The position numbers and the translations under genes were made by a program. A stretch of 64,000 nucleotides of DNA from Luteimonas sp. MC1572 (GTDB taxonomy: Bacteria > Pseudomonadota > Gammaproteobacteria > Xanthomonadales > Xanthomonadaceae), in contig NZ_CP067112.1 of assembly GCF_016615815.1 (NCBI RefSeq), positions 62,001-126,000 of the forward strand. The letters are read 5' to 3'. Under the pieces are notes generated by a model. The model saw only the letters and a program-made list of their open reading frames with translations, searched no databases and was not told the origin of the DNA. This document shows, one piece after another, positions 31,171 to 38,345 of the stretch (its first letter is position 1; each line of letters opens with the position of its first letter).

Positions 31171-33267
31171 ATGAACAAGGAAGTGGCAGAGCAGCTGTTG
31201 CGGAAGTCGTTGGAAGATTGGCAAGCGGTATTCCGGGATGGTCAGTGGGAAGCCATCGATGCAATTGTCAATCGTCGCGAGCGGCTGCTGGTTGTCCAGC
31301 GCACGGGCTGGGGCAAGAGCGCGGTGTACTTCGTTAGCACCCGCATCCTGCGCGATCGTGGTCTAGGGCCGACTATCATCATTTCGCCACTCTTGGCATT
31401 GATGCGAAACCAGATTGAATCGGCCCGACGATTGGGTATTCGCGCTGCGACCATCAACTCCAGCAATCGACAGGAGTGGGACCGCGTCAAGCAGCAGGTT
31501 CTCGCTGGTGCCGTGGACTGTCTGCTGATCTCGCCAGAACGTCTCTCCAATGATGGTTTCGTAGAGGGCGTCCTGCAGCCCATTGCCGGTTCCATTGGCC
31601 TCATGGTAGTGGACGAGGCCCACTGCATTTCCGACTGGGGCCATGACTTCCGTCCCGACTATCGGCGGATCGTAAACGTGCTGCGCTTTCTTCCTGCCAA
31701 CCTGCCTTTTCTGGGTACTACGGCGACCGCCAATGATCGTGTGGTTAGCGATATCCGCGCGCAGTTTGACGGCATCAAGGTGCTGCGCGGCTCATTGGTG
31801 CGAGACAGCCTAGGGCTGCAGAGCGTTGTGCTGCCGGATCAGGCGTCAAGGCTTGCTTGGTTGGCGCAGGCGGTGAGACAGGCACCGGGAACCGGCATCG
31901 TTTATACGCTGACGACCCGCGACGCCGACCACGTTGCAGCATGGTTGCGCAATAGCAACATCGAAGCGCATGCCTACTATGGCGATGTTTCGCATCCAGA
32001 CATGCCCGAGAGCGACAGGTACCGGCGGGCCCTTGAAGACGCTCTGCTCGGCAACAAGATCAAGGTCCTGGTAGCAACTAGTGCGCTTGGAATGGGCTAC
32101 GACAAGCCTGATCTTAGTTTCGTCATTCATTATCAAGCCCCCGGATCAGTTGTGGATTACTACCAGCAGGTCGGACGCGCCGGACGCGCCATCGACTATT
32201 CGGTGGGGGTCTTGTTGTCTGGGACGGAAGATGACGAAATCCATGACTTTTTCCGAAGGTCTGCATTCCCGACTCAGGGGCAGGTGACGTACTTGTTGGG
32301 CGTTCTCGGACGACACGATGGTTTAAAGGGTCGTGAAATCGAGCAATACAGCAACATGGCGTCGAAGAAGATCGAACAGATTCTGAAATTCCTGAGCGTC
32401 GAGAATCCGGCGCCGATCATCAGGATAGACGGACGATGGCATCGGACCCCTGTGTCCTACAGCCTCAACGAGGAGAGGGTTGCGCGCCTCACGGCAATGC
32501 GTGAGCAGGAGTGGGCGCAGATGAAGGCCTATATGGGCGAGCGCGGTTGTCTGATGACATTCTTGCGCGCGGCGCTTGATGATCCCGGGAATGAAGATTG
32601 CGGAAAGTGCGCCAATTGCCTTGGTCAGCCCTTGCTTGAGGTTGAGATGACTGCGCAGCTGCTGCACGAGGCCGCAACCTTCATCCGCCAAGCTGAGTTC
32701 CCTATCAAGCCCAGGAAGCAAGCTGCTGCAGGAGGCTTCCCGGCCTATGCGCTACCGACCAATTTGCCGTCTGATCTGCAGGCGTCCGAGGGGCGGGTGC
32801 TCTCACGTTGGCGCGACGGTGGCTTGGGAAATCTTGCTGCAGAGGGCAAGGAGGCCAACCGCTTCGCCAATGATCTTGTGACCGCTATGGCGGAGATGAT
32901 CCGCCAGAGGTGGAGGCCCGTGCCTGCGCCGGAATGGTTGTGCTGCGTGCCCTCGCTGAATCATCCACAGCTCGTCCCCGATTTTGCGCGGCGTCTGGCA
33001 GAGGCGCTCGGCATTCCACTTGTCGACTGTGTGCGCAAGGTGCGGCCGAATGAGCCGCAAAAATATCAGCAAAACCGGTACCATCGATGCCGCAACCTGG
33101 ACGGCATTTTCGAAGTCGTCGGTCAGGTCCCGGCGGGGCCCGCGCTTCTGGTAGATGACATGATCGACTCGGGCTGGACGTTCACGGTCATTGCCGCCCT
33201 GTTGCGGCGTCAGGGGAGCGGGCCGGTGTACCCGGTGGCTCTAGCGGCCACCACAAGCAAATCGTGA
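31171..33267 (+). CDS. RecQ-like helicase fused to a ComF-like phosphoribosyltransferase
   Basis: 698 aa from ATG 31171 (GGGGGC upstream; 31135 is an in-frame alternative). A RecQ-type SF2 helicase fills residues 15-400: QRTGWGKSAVY (motif I), LMVVDEAHCISDWGHDFRPDY (DEAH), LGTTATAN (III) and YYQQVGRAGRA (VI). A zinc-finger-like CGKCANC follows near 476. There is no HRDC domain. Instead residues 590-698 resemble ComF/type I phosphoribosyltransferases: PDFARRLAEALGIP, RCRNLDGIFEV and the PRPP loop ALLVDDMIDSGWTF (about 656). The stop overlaps the DprA-like start (TGATG). This coupling recalls ShosTA, in which a phosphoribosyltransferase and a DprA-like partner protect against phage. The helicase fusion makes it a distinct variant; the activity is inferred. 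Confidence 0.88.
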   Translation: MNKEVAEQLLRKSLEDWQAVFRDGQWEAIDAIVNRRERLLVVQRTGWGKSAVYFVSTRILRDRGLGPTIIISPLLALMRNQIESARRLGIRAATINSSNRQEWDRVKQQVLAGAVDCLLISPERLSNDGFVEGVLQPIAGSIGLMVVDEAHCISDWGHDFRPDYRRIVNVLRFLPANLPFLGTTATANDRVVSDIRAQFDGIKVLRGSLVRDSLGLQSVVLPDQASRLAWLAQAVRQAPGTGIVYTLTTRDADHVAAWLRNSNIEAHAYYGDVSHPDMPESDRYRRALEDALLGNKIKVLVATSALGMGYDKPDLSFVIHYQAPGSVVDYYQQVGRAGRAIDYSVGVLLSGTEDDEIHDFFRRSAFPTQGQVTYLLGVLGRHDGLKGREIEQYSNMASKKIEQILKFLSVENPAPIIRIDGRWHRTPVSYSLNEERVARLTAMREQEWAQMKAYMGERGCLMTFLRAALDDPGNEDCGKCANCLGQPLLEVEMTAQLLHEAATFIRQAEFPIKPRKQAAAGGFPAYALPTNLPSDLQASEGRVLSRWRDGGLGNLAAEGKEANRFANDLVTAMAEMIRQRWRPVPAPEWLCCVPSLNHPQLVPDFARRLAEALGIPLVDCVRKVRPNEPQKYQQNRYHRCRNLDGIFEVVGQVPAGPALLVDDMIDSGWTFTVIAALLRRQGSGPVYPVALAATTSKS

Positions 33268-34589
33268 TGAACGCCAATACTGACGCCATTCTTCTGCTGA
33301 CTTCCCATTTCTCCAATGGTGGAGGAGTAGGAGACGTGCGGCCCCTGACTCCGTCAGAGTGGGGGCGATTCGCGTTTTGGCTACACGAACGGGGCCGCCG
33401 CCCGTCTGATCTGCTGCAAGGCGACCTGGCGAAGTCACTTGCAGAATGGAATGACCAGAGAGTTCCGCTGCTTCGGATCCAAGCGCTCCTTGGGCGTGGG
33501 CATGCCTTGGCTTTGGCCGTGGAGAAGTGGAGCCGGGCCGGCATCTGGATCCTCACCCGGTCGGATACCACGTATCCGCGCTTGCTTAAGCATCATCTGA
33601 AAGGAAGTGCGCCGGCCATTTTGTACGGCTGCGGCAACCAGGATCTCTTGGGCGCCTCCAGTATTGCGGTGGTGGGGTCGCGGAACGCGAGTGAACAGGA
33701 TCTGGCTGACGCGCAGGTGTTGGGCAGGCGAATTGCGTCCGCATCGCATGCCGTGGTCTCGGGTGGTGCCAAGGGCGTTGATGAAACCGCGATGCTTGGC
33801 GCGCTGGGGCACGGCGGTACGGCCATCGGCATCTTGGCTGACAGTCTGCTGCGGGCGGCAACCTCGCGGAAGTGGCGTGACGGATTGCTTGCGGGTGATC
33901 TGGTTCTGGCGTCTCCGTACCATCCCGAAGCGTCGTTCAGCGCTGGCAACGCGATGGGTCGCAATAAGTATGTGTACTGCCTGTCCAGGGCTGCGATCGT
34001 CGTTCATTCCGGCAGCAAGGGTGGAACATGGGCGGGGGCCGAAGAAAATCTCAAGAAGGCTTGGGTACCCTTATGGATCAAGCCGACACAGGATCCGGTC
34101 GCTGCGAATGCGCTGTTGGTGGGGAAAGGTGCTTCTTGGCTGACTGCAACTTCCGAGTCCCTCGATATTGCTTCTCTATACAGTGCGCCCGACAGGGGTC
34201 GGACCCAGGCCGCGGCGGGCACTAACGACATGCGTATCGCCGAGGATCTGGGCGAATTCCCCGCGTTTGTCGACCTCGAGGTGCCGTTGGCTGGAGCGGC
34301 AGAACCGACTACTGCGGCAAAAAGTGATGTGGAGCTTGTCGGTTCCGGCGCTGAGTTAGCTCAGGAACCTGATAGAGCGCCGCAGGAACTGACCTTTTAC
34401 CAATTGTTCCTACTCAAGCTTCATTTACATGATCAAGACTTTACGGCCACGGCGCTGGCGGAATCCCTACAGCTGCCCAAGAAGCTGGTGGATGACTGGT
34501 TGTCCAAGGCGGTTGCAGAAGGTGCGGTTGTCCAATCCGGTAAGCGGCCCGCGAAATATCGCCCCGCGTCGATGGATTTAATTAGATAG
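33267..34589 (+). CDS. DprA/Smf-like protein, partner of the RecQ-PRTase
   Basis: 440 aa from ATG 33267 (GTG 33264 also possible). A DprA-type Rossmann domain spans about residues 95-300: SIAVVGSRNASEQD, VVSGGAKGVDETAMLGAL (the GGAxGID equivalent), SPYHPEASFSAGNAMGRNKYVYCLS and VVHSGSKGGTW. The C-terminal 150 residues hold an acidic linker and a winged-helix-like segment (FTATALAESLQLPKKLVDDWLSKAVAEG). Chromosomal DprA of transformation is usually about 370 aa and lies near topA; this copy has an extended N terminus and sits in a defence context coupled to the PRTase. By analogy with ShosA it may be the antitoxin or regulatory half. No function is proven. Confidence 0.88.
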   Translation: MNANTDAILLLTSHFSNGGGVGDVRPLTPSEWGRFAFWLHERGRRPSDLLQGDLAKSLAEWNDQRVPLLRIQALLGRGHALALAVEKWSRAGIWILTRSDTTYPRLLKHHLKGSAPAILYGCGNQDLLGASSIAVVGSRNASEQDLADAQVLGRRIASASHAVVSGGAKGVDETAMLGALGHGGTAIGILADSLLRAATSRKWRDGLLAGDLVLASPYHPEASFSAGNAMGRNKYVYCLSRAAIVVHSGSKGGTWAGAEENLKKAWVPLWIKPTQDPVAANALLVGKGASWLTATSESLDIASLYSAPDRGRTQAAAGTNDMRIAEDLGEFPAFVDLEVPLAGAAEPTTAAKSDVELVGSGAELAQEPDRAPQELTFYQLFLLKLHLHDQDFTATALAESLQLPKKLVDDWLSKAVAEGAVVQSGKRPAKYRPASMDLIR

Positions 34590-34910
34590 CCGCTTGAAGC
34601 CACCTAATCCTCAGATGACAACCTGCGCATTCTGTGGCCGCTTCATCCTCTTGGCGACCCGCTCAGTACAGCACTGTTGTTTCGCGAGAGGGTGCGCAGA
34701 CGCGGGCAGAAGGAGGGAAGTAATTGCTGCCTCCGCCCCTTCTTCCCTGTCAGTTTCTGGGAGAGGCCTGAAAGATCTTCGAATGCAGGACCGTTCCGGC
34801 TTCCTGCAGGCACGCTTAATCACCTTCCTACTGTCAGGGTCGCCGCTAGTCGCGCTCGGATGGTATGAGTCTTGCTGGTCGTTTTGCGGTTGGCAACGCT
34901 GGGGAAACGC
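34590..34910. other. Gap without a convincing gene
   Basis: 321 bp between the DprA-like gene and the nuclease-like gene. A 124-aa forward frame from about 34594 has a CxxC pair but no start signal and resembles no family. A 7-bp inverted repeat (34784-34790 with 34802-34808) and an A-G-rich stretch pairing partly with CCTTCTTCCC near 34735 are visible, but no canonical terminator. The gap probably holds the promoter of the next gene. Confidence 0.4.
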
Positions 34911-36335
34911 ATGGGCTGGATCAGGGGTACGTTTGGCGTCGCATGGGCGGGTACGAAGGGTTTGGTGAAAGCAACGGCGTGGGTCGCCAACGAGACCCGG
35001 CACGTGGTCGTGGACAACCGCGATGTAATAGCCGCCGCTGGGAAGTCTGCCGTCTCCCTCACAGGAAAGGCGGTGCAGGTCACGGGCAAGGCCGCCAAGG
35101 GTGCCGCTGACATAGGGGCCAGGGCCGCGTATGGATATGCGGCCACGTCGACAGGTGTGCTGGGGAAGAGCGTGGGTGTGGCTGCGGGGCTGGCCGCCCA
35201 AAGCGTCGGCTTGGTAGGGCGTGGCGTAGATACTGTTGGTGGCCTGGTTGATCGTTCGGGCAGCGTGGTGGGTGACGCAGTGGGCGGTATGGCTGCTGGA
35301 ACCGTATCCTTGGCGTCCGAAGCCTTGGATTCCATCGCCATCCAGCGCTCAGAGCTGGACAGCATGCGGGCTGAGATCCGCCGCTTGGGGCTGCACGAGC
35401 AGGAGCGTTCGGCCCGGCTGGAAGCGAAGATCCGTAGCGCGAGGGTTGCAAGGCGCAAGTCCGAGCTTCTCGATCTGTACGTGATCGGAGGCGTGTCGCT
35501 GGCCGAAATGGCGCGCGCACCATTGCGGGTGCCGGAAGAGGTCCAGAGGGCGTTCGAGCAGGCTTATCCAGGGCTGGCCGCCCAGGAATCGTTCTCCGAA
35601 GTGGTGACGCGACTGTCGCCGGAGCAGCTGCCCGGCTTCGTGTCGGGCGTGAAGGGCAAGCTGTTCGAACTGGAGTTTGTCGACTATCTCAACGACGGTA
35701 ACTTGCCAGACGGGATGACGGCATCGCTCGCGCAATCTGCAACGCAGGGCGGCTGGGACATCCAGGTCTTGGACCAAAGCGGGGAGGTGGCAGAGCTGTT
35801 GCAAGCGAAGGCGACCGAATCCGTGGCGTACGTGCAGCAGGCGCTGGAACGCTATCCCGGTATCGACGTGGTGACCACGCAGGAGGTCTACGCCCAGCTG
35901 ACTGCGCTGGGCATGGCAGACCAAGTGCGGGACAGCGGTATCAGCGAGGCGGCGCTTGAGCAGATGATCAACGGGGCCGCCGGCGTGGCCAGCACGGGCG
36001 TGGACTTCAGTGACGTGCTGCCATCAGCGCTGGGCCTGGCGGTGGTCGGGTTGTCCGTCTTCATGGACAAGTCCCTTACTACAGGAGAGCGCGCGGCAGT
36101 GTTTGGCGAGCGCAGCGGTCGCGTGGGTGTCTCTTCGCTCGCAGGCAAGGGAGTGATGCTGGTGACGCAAACCTGGTGGCTGGGCCTGCTAGGTGGCGTA
36201 GGCAGCCATTTGTTGTCCAGCAAGGGACGGGTGAAGCGGGAACAGTACGAAGCCCTAGCGTCCGTTCTGGACATCATGCGCCAGCGGCGGGACCAGCATC
36301 CTGCGCTGCGCCTGTCCCACGCAGGGGCGACCTGA
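34911..36335 (+). CDS. Putative membrane-associated Mrr-like endonuclease with amphipathic helical repeats
   Basis: 474 aa from ATG 34911 (GGGGAAA upstream; a TTG at 34872 is an alternative). Residues 40-140 are an Ala/Gly/Val-rich repeat in an approximate 11-residue pattern (G-K-A-A-K-G-A-A-D-I-G type), like lipid- or filament-binding amphipathic helices. A coiled coil follows (150-190). Residues 248-305 fit a PD-(D/E)xK restriction fold: KGKLFELEFVDYL (Glu253/255), GGWDIQV (Asp283) and ELLQAKAT (Gln298-x-Lys300), the QxK form used by Mrr-like nucleases. Two hydrophobic segments lie near 368-384 and 418-438. I infer a membrane-tethered nuclease acting in defence. No family match can be named. 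Confidence 0.7.
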   Translation: MGWIRGTFGVAWAGTKGLVKATAWVANETRHVVVDNRDVIAAAGKSAVSLTGKAVQVTGKAAKGAADIGARAAYGYAATSTGVLGKSVGVAAGLAAQSVGLVGRGVDTVGGLVDRSGSVVGDAVGGMAAGTVSLASEALDSIAIQRSELDSMRAEIRRLGLHEQERSARLEAKIRSARVARRKSELLDLYVIGGVSLAEMARAPLRVPEEVQRAFEQAYPGLAAQESFSEVVTRLSPEQLPGFVSGVKGKLFELEFVDYLNDGNLPDGMTASLAQSATQGGWDIQVLDQSGEVAELLQAKATESVAYVQQALERYPGIDVVTTQEVYAQLTALGMADQVRDSGISEAALEQMINGAAGVASTGVDFSDVLPSALGLAVVGLSVFMDKSLTTGERAAVFGERSGRVGVSSLAGKGVMLVTQTWWLGLLGGVGSHLLSSKGRVKREQYEALASVLDIMRQRRDQHPALRLSHAGAT

Positions 36336-36532
36336 GCAGAATTGTCAGTCTCGACACGGGAACCTGCGACGCCGGGGATGGGTGCTGGGATCTCTTCGCC
36401 TCAGTGCAGCGGGTTGCTAAATTGCCGGCTCCTGACCACCCAGAAAAATTTTCGCCTCACGCCCGGTTGTCCTGCGCAGCCCCCACGCGAAAGGATGGCG
36501 TGCCGGACCGATCCGGTGCCAAGAGAACAAAG

Positions 36533-36685
36533 ATGAAGAAGACCGCACCCCCGTCGCCAAAGCGCGCAATGACCACTGCTGACGCCGCTCGCATCCAGTC
36601 GGCAACGGCTCGCGCCAAGGGCGGTGTCGTCCGCCCCGGAAGCTTTCCGGCGCGGGCCCAGCGCGCCGCCGCTCGCTCAAAATGA
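36533..36685 (+). CDS. Small SMP-like (seed-maturation-protein-like) protein
   Basis: 50 aa, below normal gene-finder cut-offs. The sequence MTTADAARIQSATARAKGGVVRPGSFPARAQRAAA closely follows a motif seen in small bacterial proteins (TxxxAxRIQSAxAxxxGGxVxxGSFxARAQSAA), annotated as SMP-domain proteins. GAGAAC precedes the ATG. The ORF overlaps the next start by 4 bases (ATGA), supporting translation as part of a three-gene operon. Function unknown; homologues are often on mobile elements. Confidence 0.7.
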   Translation: MKKTAPPSPKRAMTTADAARIQSATARAKGGVVRPGSFPARAQRAAARSK

Positions 36686-36894
36686 GCTCCAACACGCCCG
36701 TCCGGTACTGCGCTGACAAGGACATTGATCGTGCCGTGCGCAAACTGGTGCGCAGCGGGTGGGCATTCCAGCGTCGGAGGCGCCACGGGCGCCTCCGCGC
36801 ACCCGGCGGTGCCTGCATGGTTGTTCCGACGACTCCCAGCGATCATCGAACGCGGGCGAACTTCAGAGCACAGGTCAGGAGAATGTCGCGATGA
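36682..36894 (+). CDS. HicA-like small RNA-binding-fold protein
   Basis: 70 aa, overlapping both neighbours by 4 bases. The pattern KDIDRAVRKLVRSGWAFQRRRRHGRLRAPGG, then VVPTTPSDHRTRANFRAQVRRM, matches the HicA/YcfA-like layout: helix, G-W, R-x-H-x-x-L, P-x-G, then TPSD-x-R in place of the usual C-terminal helix motif. HicA toxins cleave mRNA using the His of the central strand, here RRHGR. No HicB antitoxin gene is next to it; its neighbours are an SMP-like protein and a 442-aa helical protein. It may be a toxin with an unusual partner or a non-toxic relative. Confidence 0.6.
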   Translation: MSSNTPVRYCADKDIDRAVRKLVRSGWAFQRRRRHGRLRAPGGACMVVPTTPSDHRTRANFRAQVRRMSR

Positions 36895-38219
36895 CCCGCA
36901 AGCTGGCGTACGCCGCCTATCCGACGCTCGGCGAGGCACTGCGATTCGTGATCGCCGCGTTTGATCTACGTGTGAGAGCGGAACCTGGCCACGTCAAGCG
37001 ACTGGACCGCATGGCTACCGTGGGTGATTTCGATTCGGAATTGTTCAACAAGCTGGTCGAAGCTTTGGTCGAAAAGCGCTTGAGTGACCTGGGCGATCCG
37101 ACGCTCGGAGTCTTCCTGGCTGAGTTCATTCGAGGGTACCGGATGAATTACGCGAAGCTGTTGGGGAAAGTGTCTGCTGACGCGCTGGAGCGAGGGCAGC
37201 TGATGCCACTGCTGATTCAGGGTTACTTCCCTCGCTGCGTCGCTGACTTCATGCTGGAAGCCTCGAATGCCGGCTTCATTCCGGCGCCAGAACTTCTGCT
37301 TGCAGAACCTCTGGCAATCGGACCAGGAGCCCCGCGGGTGAGCCCTCTACGGGTGGTGCTGGAAGAACATCTCTGGCGACAAGGCGCTTCGAACCCTGAC
37401 GTGCTTGCAGCCTTCCAGCGGACGGCGGAGCCAGGAAGCCGGGAGCCGGACAAAGCGCGCGACTGGCTGTCTGGCAAGCATGTGCCGGATATGGGGCAAC
37501 TATTGCTTTCCGTATCACGCAGTCTGGGCAAGCGGTCGAGCTCCGGGGGGCACGACTTGCCTCTCTATCTGGTCAGAGCGATACGTATCGCACGGGCACT
37601 CGAGTACATCCTGGCCGCTGTACCGCCAGGTGTGGACTTTGCGACGGAGATCCGGCGTCTGCTGCCGCTTGGTGCGCCGGAGTTCGACTTCGGAACAGCC
37701 GTCCACGGGGCGATCGTCCAACAGGCGACCGAATGGGAGCAGCTGAGTGAGCTTGGGCTCGGCACCTTTGCGCGGCTCGCGTTTGATCATCCCTGGGATG
37801 AATCCGCCAGAACTCATGCAACGGAGCTGTTGCCCTTGTTCGAACAGCGCGCAGCGAGCGCAGCAGCGCCCTGGGCCACGGAATGGATGGTCCGATGGTG
37901 TCGCGCGCGCCTGGCGATCTGGCAAGGCCGGTGGGAGGACGGCCTCGAGTGGTACGACCAGGCCTTCAAAGCGGCTGTCTACCGCGCAGGCCCCGAATCC
38001 GGTCGCCTGTTGAGGGAAGCACTGGGGATCGCTGCAACCATGAAGAAGAAGGCGGCGATCAACCGCTACGTCGAGCAGGCCAACGCGCTCAACCTCTGGC
38101 CGCCGGTGCTGCGCGGCATGGAGATCACCTCGGACGACGGTGAATTCCTGTCCGAGATCCTGACGCGCGCCTACTTGCCGTATCTCCCGCAGCGGACTGA
38201 GGCTCCCACCGCCGCCTGA
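36891..38219 (+). CDS. Helical protein of unknown function upstream of BREX
   Basis: 442 aa from ATG 36891, which overlaps the HicA-like stop (ATGA) and has AGGAGAA 6 nt upstream. The protein appears almost entirely alpha-helical. Residues 190-215 (ARDWLSGKHVPDMGQLLLSVSRSLG) resemble the W-x-x-G-x-x-x-P helix-turn-helix of XRE-type regulators. The C-terminal third (ARLAIWQGRWEDGLEWYDQAFKAAVYRAG...) resembles TPR/Sel1-type helical repeats. A regulator that senses something through its helical repeats is a reasonable guess, not a conclusion. It ends 126 bp before pglW, on the same strand. Confidence 0.75.
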   Translation: MTRKLAYAAYPTLGEALRFVIAAFDLRVRAEPGHVKRLDRMATVGDFDSELFNKLVEALVEKRLSDLGDPTLGVFLAEFIRGYRMNYAKLLGKVSADALERGQLMPLLIQGYFPRCVADFMLEASNAGFIPAPELLLAEPLAIGPGAPRVSPLRVVLEEHLWRQGASNPDVLAAFQRTAEPGSREPDKARDWLSGKHVPDMGQLLLSVSRSLGKRSSSGGHDLPLYLVRAIRIARALEYILAAVPPGVDFATEIRRLLPLGAPEFDFGTAVHGAIVQQATEWEQLSELGLGTFARLAFDHPWDESARTHATELLPLFEQRAASAAAPWATEWMVRWCRARLAIWQGRWEDGLEWYDQAFKAAVYRAGPESGRLLREALGIAATMKKKAAINRYVEQANALNLWPPVLRGMEITSDDGEFLSEILTRAYLPYLPQRTEAPTAA

Positions 38220-38345
38220 AACCGGGCGAGTGCATTCGACCCCCGCGGAGGCGGCTGAGCCCTCTGCTACTATTTCCGTACACCCGCATCAGCAATTTCC
38301 TGCGCGCTCGATGCATAAAAGTATGACGAATCAAGGTGAAGCGGA

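Noticed and set aside
34594..34968. 124-aa forward frame after the DprA-like gene
   Set aside because: No start signal, no family, and it overlaps the more convincing nuclease-like gene.
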